Positions 35,995-44,880 of a stretch of DNA of 64,000 bases are shown here, piece after piece (within the stretch, counting starts at the first letter, position 1; the number at the start of each line of letters is the position of its first letter). Source of the DNA: Halomonas sp. 'Soap Lake #6' (GTDB lineage Bacteria > Pseudomonadota > Gammaproteobacteria > Pseudomonadales > Halomonadaceae); the NCBI RefSeq assembly GCF_003031405.1, contig NZ_CP020469.1, positions 3,348,001 through 3,412,000 on the forward strand. Reading direction: 5' to 3'. Both the position numbers and the translations under genes were made by a program. The notes under the pieces were generated by a model. It saw only the letters and a list, made by a program, of their open reading frames with translations, did no database searches and had not been told where the DNA came from.

Positions 35995-36047
35995 CCCGTC
36001 CTTCTATTTGCTTTTTATTCCGTGTTATCCGTGAGCGTCCGTGGCAA

Positions 36048-36082
36048 ATAAAAACGGGCTGACAAACTTATTCGCCAGCCCG
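36048..36082 (-). terminator. Terminator of puuB
   Basis: CGGGCTG (36055) pairs with CAGCCCG (36076). On the minus strand the stem is followed by TTTTTATTTG, a good U tract. Confidence 0.85.
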
Positions 36083-36111
36083 CTTCCAAGCAATCATCAA
36101 ACTATTCGGTG

Positions 36112-37404
36112 CTAAACTGCCAGCCGATCCCGCATGGCATAGAACCACGCTCCCATGGCAGAAAGCGGCACGCGTAACAGCCGTCCACCGGGCATTGGCA
36201 AGTGGGAAATCTGCGCAAAGGCTTCAAAACGTGCCTCTTCACCGCTAATGGTTTCTGCCACTAGCTTGCCTGCTAGATGCGAGCACGTTACCCCGTGGCC
36301 AGAGTACCCCTGCGCATAGTAGACATTGCTATTAATACGCCCAAATTGCGGCAATCGATTAAGCGTCAGTAGGAAGTTACCACTCCAGGCGTAATCAACA
36401 CGCACATCTTTTAACTCAGGAAAAGTCGTCAGCATTTTTGGCCGAATGGCCGCTTCAATGCTAGCGGATGCCTGCCCGCCATAGTTTACTCCTCCGCCAT
36501 ACAGCAAGCGGTTATCAGCGGTTAGGCGGTAGTAATCCAGCAGATAATTACAATCCTCCACTGCTTTGTCATTAGGCAGTAATCGCGCCGCTAACTCTGC
36601 AGACAGAGGTTCAGTCGTAATGATCTGGGTGCCGCACGGCATGGATTTACTTTCAAGCTTGGGTAACAACCCTTGCATATAGGCATTACCTGCCATAACG
36701 ACGCGCTGGGCAGTCACTCGCCCCTGGGGCGTATGTAACGTCACCGGCTCACCGTGCTCCAACCGCGTCACGGGAGAGTGTTCAAAAATCTTGCCACCCA
36801 GTGCCTCTAGTGCAGCAGCCTGCCCCAACACCAGGTTGAGGGGATGCAAATGTCCACCGGAGTGATCCACCAATGCGCCTACATAGCGTTCGCTGCCTAT
36901 CTCTCGCTTGACCTCATCGCCTTCTAGCAGCTCTAACTCCTGATGACCGTAGCGTTCCCACAAGGCTTTTTGTTCCTTTAAGCCTTCCCACTGCTTCTTA
37001 TTACAGGCAGCAAACAGATTGCCTTCCTTTAGGTCGCAGTTGATATCATATTGGGCGATACGCTGACGGATAATCTGGTTACCCTCAAACGCCATGGCGC
37101 CCAGCGCTCGGGCGGTCTCAGCGCCGTTCTGCTTCTCGATAATATCTATATCACGGCTATAACTGTTAACGATCTGCCCCCCGTTGCGCCCAGACGCTCC
37201 AAAGCCAATCGCCACACTCTCCAACACCACCACACGGTGACCGCGTTCAGCCAGATGCAGCGCCGCCGAAATGCCAGTAAACCCAGCACCTACCACACAG
37301 ATGTCACATTCCACATCACCACTAAGCGGTGGCCTTTGTGACCCAGAGTTGGCCGATGCCGCGTAGTAAGAGGCAACATGTCCAGAAGGCATTTGAGGTT
37401 GCAT
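36112..37404 (-). CDS. puuB: Gamma-glutamylputrescine oxidase (FAD-dependent)
   Basis: 430-residue DAO-family flavoprotein. FAD-binding CDICVVGAGFTGISAALHL near 33-51, then GFGASGRNGGQIVNSYS, and near the C-terminus YYAQGYSGHGVTCSHLAGK. It oxidises gamma-glutamylputrescine to the aldehyde, giving hydrogen peroxide and ammonia. It lies alone on the minus strand opposite puuA with its own terminator. Confidence 0.9.
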   Translation of the reverse strand: MQPQMPSGHVASYYAASANSGSQRPPLSGDVECDICVVGAGFTGISAALHLAERGHRVVVLESVAIGFGASGRNGGQIVNSYSRDIDIIEKQNGAETARALGAMAFEGNQIIRQRIAQYDINCDLKEGNLFAACNKKQWEGLKEQKALWERYGHQELELLEGDEVKREIGSERYVGALVDHSGGHLHPLNLVLGQAAALEALGGKIFEHSPVTRLEHGEPVTLHTPQGRVTAQRVVMAGNAYMQGLLPKLESKSMPCGTQIITTEPLSAELAARLLPNDKAVEDCNYLLDYYRLTADNRLLYGGGVNYGGQASASIEAAIRPKMLTTFPELKDVRVDYAWSGNFLLTLNRLPQFGRINSNVYYAQGYSGHGVTCSHLAGKLVAETISGEEARFEAFAQISHLPMPGGRLLRVPLSAMGAWFYAMRDRLAV

Positions 37405-37758
37405 CTGCCACTCCCCTATTGTTGATTATTTTCACCAAAAATATCATATAGGCCAGCGTACCAATTCGCAAGAAACAGTAACCAAAGGCAATCCATGGGA
37501 AGAGAGCAATTTTTACGGAAAACAAGTGTTATTAAAAAAGCAACAGATGCACATTAAGCTAAAGCTCATTGCGTAGGGAAGTATCAACACACGTTTTAGG
37601 CACAACTCCCATAGAATAGGAGTTTTTGTACTAACCGAATGATGCCGTTTTACCAATCACAATTGAGGTATAACTCACACCTATTGCCAGTGTTGATAAA
37701 GGCAGCAGCGTAACACTAGCAGTTGCCTATACTCACCGTAGCCCCACTGGAGAGCGCT
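37405..37758. other. Divergent intergenic region between puuB and the M24 gene
   Basis: No gene is credible in these 354 bases. Candidate -10 elements on the plus strand are TATAAC (37669-37674) and TATACT (37728-37733), neither with a convincing -35. No dyad stands out. Confidence 0.4.
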
Positions 37759-38949
37759 ATGGATTATCAACACTACCGTACAGCCCTTACCGAGACGCTC
37801 GCCCAGAGCGAGCTGCCCTTTGCGCCTGTCGAATATCAAACGCGCCTGGAGAAGGTGCGCCATACAATGGAACAACGCGGCCTTGATGCACTGCTACTCA
37901 CAGATCCTGCCGACATTAACTATCTAACCGGCTATCACACCTTTGAAGTCTCAGTTCACGCATGCCTTGTATGCACGCCCACACAGCTTGTGCTGCAAGT
38001 CGCCTCCATTGAAACGGGGGCTGCAGTCGTTACCGCTAGGGTGGATGAGATCATTGGCTACCGCTGGGAACACCTGGATGAAATCATTACACCATTGACG
38101 GATCTGCTCGCCTCCTGCCAAAAAATTGGCATCGATGGCTGGAACAGCGGATTACGTGTGGGCGTGATGGATGCGCTGACTCTCTCATTTGGCAAAGCGC
38201 GGTTCTGTGAAGCAGGGGATCTGCTAGATACGATTCGTATTGTAAAAAGCCCTGCCGAGCTTGAAATGCTACGCCAAAGCGCACGTATTACCGCTGCAGG
38301 TTTAGCGGCAGCAGTGGCCGCTATTCGCCCTGGGATGACTGACAATGATATTGCAGCCGTAGGTGCCAAAGCGTTACTAGAGAACGGCAGCGAGTTTATG
38401 AGCCTGCAGCCCATCGTAACCAGTGGGCACCGTATCGGAGTAATTCACGTTAACCATAAGCGTCGCGTAATACAGCCCAATGAGCCGGTATTTTTAGAGT
38501 TTGGCGCCGCTTACCAGCGCTATACAGCCCCAATGATGCGCACCGCTGTTACTGGCCAGCCTAACGCCCAGTTAACCGCCACCCGTGACCTGTGTCGCTC
38601 GCTGTTTGAGTCACTCTGCCAGCATATGAAACCAGGCAATACGTTTGATGCTGCAGCCAAGGCAGCTAATGCACTGCTGGCACCAAAGCGTGATCAGCTA
38701 TTCTTCTCAGGGGTGTTTGGCTATTCCGTAGGTGCACAATTTCCACCAAGCTGGGTTGAAGGCACTGGCTATATTGCCCGAGGCCTACACCGCCCCTTCG
38801 AAGAAAATATGGTGTTTCACTTGCCACTCTGTCTGCGCGTTCCTGGCCAGTGGGGTGTGGGGCTAAGCGATACCGTTGTGGTTACTCAACATGGGGCCGA
38901 GCCACTTACCAATAACGATTGGCAACTCTATCAGGCGATGGATAAATGA
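37759..38949 (+). CDS. M24-fold hydrolase of the creatinase/ectoine-hydrolase type
   Basis: 396 residues from the ATG at 37759 (GGAGAG five bases before). Creatinase N-terminal domain, then a pita-bread fold: IVKSPAELEMLRQSARI, TSGHRIGVIHVNHKRR, VFLEFGAAYQRYTAPMMRT. The five metal ligands of M24 aminopeptidases are all replaced (for example GLSDTVVVT where peptidases have an E before D-T), as in creatinase and ectoine hydrolase DoeA/EutD, which hydrolyse small amidine or amide substrates without metal. Length agrees with DoeA. No doeB-like gene is adjacent, and the setting is polyamine catabolism, so the substrate may be another cyclic or amide nitrogen compound. Confidence 0.75.
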   Translation: MDYQHYRTALTETLAQSELPFAPVEYQTRLEKVRHTMEQRGLDALLLTDPADINYLTGYHTFEVSVHACLVCTPTQLVLQVASIETGAAVVTARVDEIIGYRWEHLDEIITPLTDLLASCQKIGIDGWNSGLRVGVMDALTLSFGKARFCEAGDLLDTIRIVKSPAELEMLRQSARITAAGLAAAVAAIRPGMTDNDIAAVGAKALLENGSEFMSLQPIVTSGHRIGVIHVNHKRRVIQPNEPVFLEFGAAYQRYTAPMMRTAVTGQPNAQLTATRDLCRSLFESLCQHMKPGNTFDAAAKAANALLAPKRDQLFFSGVFGYSVGAQFPPSWVEGTGYIARGLHRPFEENMVFHLPLCLRVPGQWGVGLSDTVVVTQHGAEPLTNNDWQLYQAMDK

Positions 38950-39081
38950 CCGCACTGATAGCCTGAGATTGACAGCATGATTGACTAACGCTATCTTCAC
39001 CATAGATGCAAATGAGAAACACTATCTTTTTATCTTCTTATTCATCTAAAGCAACGATCATTTGAAGTGAAGGTTAGTCCT

Positions 39082-39453
39082 ATGACCAGTGAGCAGCGAC
39101 AGCTTCGCCAAACGCTAATATTTTTGCGAACATCTTTTGAAGCGGTCCAGCACTCTATCGCCGGCCGCTTAGACGACCCGCTGCCCTGTTGGCTAGACAC
39201 CAGCATGCTCTCAATGCTATCCCGGGAACTGACCCGCTGCAGCCAACAAGCCAAACCACTCTTCGCACCACCCGTTACAGAGCAAATATTCATCGCCTCC
39301 CAGCAGTGCGACTTACTCCTTAAACAGTGCCCTGGTGTGCTCAGTAGCAACGTTTGTCATCGCCAACTAAGCGCCATCATGTTCCCGCTTACTACTGCAC
39401 TACAGCAGATTGACACCCCCGCCAAGCGCCGCTGGCCTTGGCAGCGAATTTAA
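39082..39453 (+). CDS. Hypothetical protein
   Basis: 123 residues from the ATG at 39082, which has AAGG at eight bases; a GTG at 39067 would add five. Mostly helical, with four Cys residues scattered and a basic, Trp-containing C-terminus (RRWPWQRI). No known family recognised. It has its own terminator, which supports a real gene. Confidence 0.55.
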   Translation: MTSEQRQLRQTLIFLRTSFEAVQHSIAGRLDDPLPCWLDTSMLSMLSRELTRCSQQAKPLFAPPVTEQIFIASQQCDLLLKQCPGVLSSNVCHRQLSAIMFPLTTALQQIDTPAKRRWPWQRI

Positions 39454-39489
39454 CCCCGCCTTATCCCGCCTCATTTCATAGGCGGGGTT
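39452..39489 (+). terminator. Terminator after the 39082 gene
   Basis: AACCCCGCC pairs with GGCGGGGTT around a loop that contains a second CCCGCC able to pair with the same 3' arm. CTGTTTTGG follows. Two alternative stems are thus possible. Confidence 0.78.
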
Positions 39490-39606
39490 CTGTTTTGGCT
39501 TCAACAACCTCATAACCTGTACAGGGCGTAATGGTTGGCGATTTATAGTAAACTGGTCTATTCTGTCTCGCTATTCAATCGCCTGTATTCAAAAGGAGCT
39601 TGCCCT

Positions 39607-40725
39607 GTGGCATATGAAACGCTTTTCACCCCCATTCAGCTAGGTAGCCTTTCGATCCCCAACCGCATCATCATGGCGCCCCTCACTCGCTCGCGCACAC
39701 CCAACAGCGTGCCAGGCACCATGCAAGAAGCCTATTACGGCCAGCGCGCAGGCGCAGGTCTGATTATTAGCGAAGCGACCAATATATCTCCCACAGCGCG
39801 TGGTTATGTGTATACGCCAGGCATCTGGACCGATGAGCAGGAAGCAGGCTGGAAAGGAGTGGTTGAGGCGGTACATGCTAAAGGCGGCCGTATAGCCTTG
39901 CAGCTATGGCACGTGGGGCGTGTTTCCCACGAAATGGTGCAACCAAATGGACAGCAGCCGGTTGCACCAAGCGCCCTCAGAGGCGAAGGCGCCCAGTGCT
40001 TTGTGGAGTTTGAGGACGGAACTGCCGGGCAGCACCCCACCAGCACGCCCCGCGCACTAGAAACCGAAGAGATCCCCGGCATCGTCGATGACTACCGCCA
40101 AGCAGCCATTCGTGCCAAACGTGCAGGCTTCGATATGGTAGAAGTGCATGCGGCCAACGCTTACCTGCTTAACCAGTTTTTGGCCACTGGCACCAACAAA
40201 CGCACTGATAAGTACGGTGGCTCGTTGGAAAATCGCGCTCGCTTCCCGTTGGAAGTGGTCGATGCGGTGATTGAGGTGTTCGGTGCAGAGCGTGTCGGCA
40301 TCCGCCTAACGCCGTTTATCGAGTTGTTTGGCCTAACTGATGATGAACCAGAGGCGATGGCCTTCTATCTGGCCGAGCAGTTATCCAAACGCGGCTTAGC
40401 CTACCTACACTTAAACGAGCCTAACTGGATTGGTGGTGACATTACCTTCCCTGATGGCTTTCGGGAGCAAATGCGCGAACGCTTTAGCGGTAGCCTGATT
40501 TACTGCGGCAACTACGATGCAAAGCGCGCTGTGGCTCGCATTAACGACAAAACTACCGATGCCGTAGCCTTTGGCCGCCCCTATATTGCTAACCCTGATT
40601 TACCGGAACGTTTTCGGGTTAACGCGCCACTCACCGAGCCTAACCACGAAACGTTCTACGGCGGTGATGAAACGGGCTACACCGACTATCCATTTATGGA
40701 TAACGGCTACGACCGTATTAACTAA
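39607..40725 (+). CDS. nemA: Old Yellow Enzyme family ene-reductase, NemA-like
   Basis: 372 residues from the GTG at 39607, which has AAGGAG at eight bases; the frame is open further left without a ribosome site. FMN-dependent TIM barrel with NRIIMAPLTRSR, QLWHVGR (102 region), VEVHAANAYLLNQF (His-Asn substrate pair) and DKYGGSLENRARF. It reduces activated alkenes such as N-ethylmaleimide, quinones or nitro-esters with NADPH. Not obviously tied to its neighbours. Confidence 0.88.
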   Translation: MAYETLFTPIQLGSLSIPNRIIMAPLTRSRTPNSVPGTMQEAYYGQRAGAGLIISEATNISPTARGYVYTPGIWTDEQEAGWKGVVEAVHAKGGRIALQLWHVGRVSHEMVQPNGQQPVAPSALRGEGAQCFVEFEDGTAGQHPTSTPRALETEEIPGIVDDYRQAAIRAKRAGFDMVEVHAANAYLLNQFLATGTNKRTDKYGGSLENRARFPLEVVDAVIEVFGAERVGIRLTPFIELFGLTDDEPEAMAFYLAEQLSKRGLAYLHLNEPNWIGGDITFPDGFREQMRERFSGSLIYCGNYDAKRAVARINDKTTDAVAFGRPYIANPDLPERFRVNAPLTEPNHETFYGGDETGYTDYPFMDNGYDRIN

Positions 40726-40736
40726 CGGATTTGCGC

Positions 40737-40762
40737 TTCCCCCAGCCAATTGGCTGGGGGAA
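40737..40762. terminator. Bidirectional terminator between nemA-like gene and aguA
   Basis: TTCCCCCAGCC-AATT-GGCTGGGGGAA is a perfect 26-bp palindrome between two convergent genes. Confidence 0.85.
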
Positions 40763-40768
40763 GGAGAG

Positions 40769-41899
40769 TTATAATCGGGGCTGCTGCTGGGTAATACAGT
40801 GTATGTTGCCGCCTCCGAGGAGTATTTCACGGGCCGACACTCCGACTACTTTCTTATCTGGAAAAAGATGAGACAGTATGCGCTCCGCCTCTCCATCGTG
40901 ACGTGGATCCAGCAAGGGCATGACCACAACGGTGTTGCCGATATAGAAGTTCGCATAGGAGCCCGCCATCCGGTCGCCCGGCAACCTGGGATGGGAGCTG
41001 TTCAGTCGGTCCAAACCACTGGCTTCATCCTCGGCAATATACAGAGGACCAGGTAGCGGTAATTTATGTACCGTTAGTCGCCGACCTTTGGCATCCGTTG
41101 CACTTTCCAGCACGCTTAAAGCTTCCCTGGATATAACGCCCTGAGGGTCACTCTCATCTTCACACCACGTCAGCGCCACCTGACCAGGGGCAACGAAGCA
41201 ACAAAGATTGTCCACGTGCCCATCAGTCTCGTCCAAGTAACAGCCGTGCGGCAGCCAAATGACTTTGCGAATTCCCAAGTATTCCTGAAGCCAGTGCTCA
41301 ATGTCTTCCCGGCCCATCTCCGGATTACGGTTGGGGTTCAGTAAGCACTCCTCGGTGGTAATCAGCGTCCCTTCACCATCGACATGTATCGCTCCTCCCT
41401 CTAAAACAAGCGGCGCTTCAAAGCGTGGGATACCGAGCATTTCGCTGATTTTACAACGGATACGCCGATCCTTGTCCCAAGGAAAGTAGAGTCCCTCCTT
41501 CAACCCTCCCCAGGCATTAAATTCCCAATCAATTAGAGCAAGATGCCCATCTGGATGACTCACAAAGGTAGGCCCTACATCACGCATCCAGGCATCGTTA
41601 CTGGACAACTCGACGACACGAATATGGGCAGGAAGTTGGTTACGGGCATTTTCATACTGCTCATCGTTGACACCCACGAATACTGTTTCGCTTTCTGCAA
41701 TGGCAATTGCAACGTTAACAAATGCTCTCTGAGCTGGCTTTGCACCATAACGCCACGTATCTGGGCGCTGCGGCCACAGCATCCAACACGCTTCATGGGG
41801 TGCAAATTCGGCAGGCATTGAGTAGCCAAGGGAGGCTGGGGTTAACAGCGTATTCACTTGAGCAGAATCATACTGAGGTTGTGTCGTAGCGTGTTTCAT
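40769..41899 (-). CDS. aguA: Agmatine deiminase
   Basis: Converts agmatine to N-carbamoylputrescine and ammonia. 376 residues with AWMRDVGPTFV, LEGGAIHVDGEGTLITTEEC, LPHGCYLDETDGHVDNLC and the C-terminal GGGNIHCITQQ holding the catalytic C368. Full length and close to AguA. Its start overlaps the stop of the antiporter gene by four bases. The usual next enzyme, the nitrilase-fold AguB, is not in the window; an M20 carbamoylase lies about 3 kb away instead. Confidence 0.95.
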   Translation of the reverse strand: MKHATTQPQYDSAQVNTLLTPASLGYSMPAEFAPHEACWMLWPQRPDTWRYGAKPAQRAFVNVAIAIAESETVFVGVNDEQYENARNQLPAHIRVVELSSNDAWMRDVGPTFVSHPDGHLALIDWEFNAWGGLKEGLYFPWDKDRRIRCKISEMLGIPRFEAPLVLEGGAIHVDGEGTLITTEECLLNPNRNPEMGREDIEHWLQEYLGIRKVIWLPHGCYLDETDGHVDNLCCFVAPGQVALTWCEDESDPQGVISREALSVLESATDAKGRRLTVHKLPLPGPLYIAEDEASGLDRLNSSHPRLPGDRMAGSYANFYIGNTVVVMPLLDPRHDGEAERILSHLFPDKKVVGVSAREILLGGGNIHCITQQQPRL

Positions 41900-43242
41900 A
41901 GGTGACCTACCAAAATGAAAATGCCTGCTGCAATCGTAGCCGCAATAAGCACATAGGGAAGCTGAGTCAACGCGTGGGCCATTGGTGTACAGCCTGCCCC
42001 TTGAGCAGAGAGTACTGTTGAGTCGCCATAGAAACAGGCATGGCTACCAAACGCACTAGCAGATATTAAAGCCCCCACCACCAGCGGCATATGGGCGTCC
42101 ATACCACTGGCTAGCGGCAGCACGATGGGCATTGCAATAATAAATATTCCCCAGAAGGAACCGGTGGCAAAGGCCAGAAATGCCATAGTGATGAACACAA
42201 CCGCTGGCAACATATTGGCTGTCATTAAGGGCTGCACAGAGGCAATGACAAAGTCAGTCAACCCCAGCAAATCGTTCACTTCTTTCAAAACGAATCCCGC
42301 CACCAAGGTTCCCAGTGGCATAATCATCGCTTTAAAACCATCAAGGGCTGTATCGAATGTATCATTAAAGCTTAGGAGCTTTTGCACTGCTATTAAAACT
42401 AAGGTGACGACAAGAGCAACAATAACGCCACGTAAAATATCGATTTCAAAGTACCAGGTAAAGAAAATCAGCGTAACAATAGGGAGTAAGAAGTTGATTA
42501 AGTGAGGGTGTTTAGTGCACTCATTGCCCACTTCAAGGGCATTCTCTTCTACCCCTTCCGGCTGAGGCTGACCGCCCGCAGCTCGGGCCTCGGCGGCACG
42601 CATCGGTCCCAGGTTGGGAATCCAGCCCATTGCAACCAGGGGCACCAGTGCAGCTGCCACCCATGCATAGAACATAAAGGGTATTGCCTCGATATACAGC
42701 CCCATACCATTGCCAGCAGCATTGTTGTCTTCAAGCAAACCCGCAAAGAAAACAGCCCAGGTTGAAAAAGGCACCAGAATACAGATTGGCGCTGCCGTAG
42801 AATCGACGATATATGCTAACTTTTCCCGCGACACATTAAAGCGATCTGTCACCTTTTTCATAGAGGCACTGATAGTTAAGGCATTCAAGTAATCATCGAC
42901 AAAGATGATCAGACCCAATACCCAAGTTGCTAAAAGGCTCTGGCGCCGACTATGAATGCGCTTCGTGATCGCATTACCAAAGCTTAAAACACCCCCCATT
43001 TTTACTAGCAGTGCAATTAAACTACCAAAAAGACCACACACTAGAATAATCCAGGTGACCGTCTCATTGCCTAGTACATCCAATAGGATATCCGAGCCTT
43101 GAGTGACAATATCAAGAGGCTGATACATCAATAGCCCGACAATGGCACCCGCAAGGAGTGACTCGATAGTACGCCTGGTGACAATCGCCATTACCAAGAC
43201 AACCAGGGTAGGTATTAGGCTTAAAACTCCATAATCTTCCAT
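41896..43242 (-). CDS. NhaC-family antiporter coupled to agmatine deiminase
   Basis: 448 residues, about 11 helices. IIFVDDYLNALTISASM, DSTAAPICILVPFSTWAVF and GSHACFYGDSTVLSAQGAGC mark the NhaC/ion-transporter superfamily. Translational coupling to aguA suggests that it brings in agmatine or exchanges it for a product, perhaps with sodium or protons. This is inferred from position. It is only distantly like the NhaC at 28774. Confidence 0.82.
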   Translation of the reverse strand: MEDYGVLSLIPTLVVLVMAIVTRRTIESLLAGAIVGLLMYQPLDIVTQGSDILLDVLGNETVTWIILVCGLFGSLIALLVKMGGVLSFGNAITKRIHSRRQSLLATWVLGLIIFVDDYLNALTISASMKKVTDRFNVSREKLAYIVDSTAAPICILVPFSTWAVFFAGLLEDNNAAGNGMGLYIEAIPFMFYAWVAAALVPLVAMGWIPNLGPMRAAEARAAGGQPQPEGVEENALEVGNECTKHPHLINFLLPIVTLIFFTWYFEIDILRGVIVALVVTLVLIAVQKLLSFNDTFDTALDGFKAMIMPLGTLVAGFVLKEVNDLLGLTDFVIASVQPLMTANMLPAVVFITMAFLAFATGSFWGIFIIAMPIVLPLASGMDAHMPLVVGALISASAFGSHACFYGDSTVLSAQGAGCTPMAHALTQLPYVLIAATIAAGIFILVGHL

Positions 43243-43312
43243 TGGCCGCGTCTCTTTATCGTTGTATTAAGACTCGAAGCGGGCGCAATCGTACCCGCCT
43301 TGACACTTATCG

Positions 43313-44716
43313 TCACAGGTAACCATCTGCTTTAAGAGAGAGCGTGGTCGCGGCAAAAGCCTCATCGAGAATGGCCACAACCTCATCGACTACCTGGCGA
43401 GACCAAATTAGGGGCGGGGAGATAATGTTGAGGTGGCCAACTGGGCGGATAATTAAACCACGCTTTTGTGCCTCGGCAGCCACGCGGTCACCCACGCGTG
43501 CTTCAACGGGTAGCAGCTCTTTGGTGATTTTATCAGCGACGTTTTCAATCGCCATCATGAAATGACTGCCGCGAATATCACCAACTGTTTCGTGGATCGC
43601 TAACGTTTTGAGTTTGCGTTCAAGGTAAGGGCCAACATCACGTACGTTTTCACAAATTCCTTCACGCTCAATAATCTCAATATTTTTAAGCGCTGCCGCA
43701 CAACTGACCGGATGTCCTGAGTAGGTGAAGCCAGTGCTCAGCACCCCGCCAGGGCCCTGGGGAGTGCTCAGGACAGCATATAACTCATCAGATATCAGCG
43801 TGGCGCCAAGCGGAGCGTAGCCAGAAGAGAGACCTTTCGCTACGTTGATAATGTCAGGCTGGGTATCAAACGTGGCCTCAGAGGCAAAGAAATGCCCTAA
43901 TCGGCCAAAACCGGTGACCACCTCATCTGCTATGTAAAGAATATGGTTGGCACGACATACCGCCTGCATACGCGCATGATACCCCTGAGGAGCCATCAGT
44001 ACACCGCCAGCCCCCATAATGGGTTCTGCGATAAACGCTGCAATATTGTCCGAGCCAATGCGCTCAATCGCACTTTCCAGCTCATCAACGAGATGGTCAC
44101 AGTACTCGGCTTCCGTCATTGCTTCAGGGCGGCGGTAGCAGTTAGCCTCGCTAAGATGCGTTACCAAGTGATCGAGCGTATCGAATTCCCAGTTGTTGCT
44201 CGCAATGCCGGTGAGGCTTGCCGCCATATAGGTGGTGCCATGATAGGCGTTATTACGTGACAGAATTTGCTTTTTGGTTGGCTTGCCCAAGCGGTTGAAG
44301 TAGTAATGCACTAAACGGATAGTGGCATCGTTAGCCGTTGATCCACCACAACTGTAGAACACATGGTTCAAGTGGGAAGGCGCAAGCTCAGCTAGTTTGG
44401 CGGCAAGCTCAGTGGCAGGTGCGTTAGAGAGGTTGTTAAAGGTTGAGAAATAAGCCATTCGGGTCGCTTGGTCAGCCATTGCTTGCCCTATCTCAGCACG
44501 ACCATGTCCTACATTGACACACCACAATCCAGCGATGCCATCGATAAAGCGATTCCCACGGACATCCTCTACATAGATCCCTTCGCTGTTTGTAATCAAA
44601 TCACAGCCTTTTTCATGGAAGAGGCTGAAGTCCGTAAAAGGATGGATAAAGTGATTTCTATCTTTTTGCCAAAGATCTTGTGCGTCGTAGGTTACCGAAG
44701 TCTTGTTATTTGTCAT
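43313..44716 (-). CDS. Class III omega-aminotransferase
   Basis: 467-residue PLP enzyme with GLWCVNVGHGR, YSCGGSTANDATIRLVHYY, ADEVVTGFGRLGHFF and PLP lysine K294 (INVAKGLSSGYAPLGA). Similar to putrescine/omega-amine:pyruvate transaminases, but distinct from the SpuC-type at 31976. In its setting, N-carbamoylputrescine is an attractive amine donor. First gene of the leftward set that ends with aguA; divergent from the carbamoylase. Confidence 0.87.
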   Translation of the reverse strand: MTNNKTSVTYDAQDLWQKDRNHFIHPFTDFSLFHEKGCDLITNSEGIYVEDVRGNRFIDGIAGLWCVNVGHGRAEIGQAMADQATRMAYFSTFNNLSNAPATELAAKLAELAPSHLNHVFYSCGGSTANDATIRLVHYYFNRLGKPTKKQILSRNNAYHGTTYMAASLTGIASNNWEFDTLDHLVTHLSEANCYRRPEAMTEAEYCDHLVDELESAIERIGSDNIAAFIAEPIMGAGGVLMAPQGYHARMQAVCRANHILYIADEVVTGFGRLGHFFASEATFDTQPDIINVAKGLSSGYAPLGATLISDELYAVLSTPQGPGGVLSTGFTYSGHPVSCAAALKNIEIIEREGICENVRDVGPYLERKLKTLAIHETVGDIRGSHFMMAIENVADKITKELLPVEARVGDRVAAEAQKRGLIIRPVGHLNIISPPLIWSRQVVDEVVAILDEAFAATTLSLKADGYL

Positions 44717-44790
44717 CGTCTTGCCCTCGCTTATTTAGGAAGCCGTTGTTGAGGCGAGTTCACAGGCTAGCGGGGTAGGCAATGCCAAGA

Positions 44791-44863
44791 ATATATCCCC
44801 ATTGGGGTATATCGACTTATCGACTAGGCACCTAAGGTGAAAGTCTTTAGATCACCCTATAAG
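44791..44863. promoter_or_regulatory. Divergent control region with three symmetric or repeated elements
   Basis: In order: ATATATCCCC-ATT-GGGGTATAT (imperfect dyad, 44791-44812); TATCGACT twice in tandem (44810-44825); GGTGA-N11-TCACC (44836-44856) directly before a possible -10 TATAAG (44858-44863) of the carbamoylase gene. They probably bind the LuxR-type regulator at 47644 or another controller of both units. Inferred. Confidence 0.5.
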
Positions 44864-44880
44864 CATAAGAAGAGGCTTCC

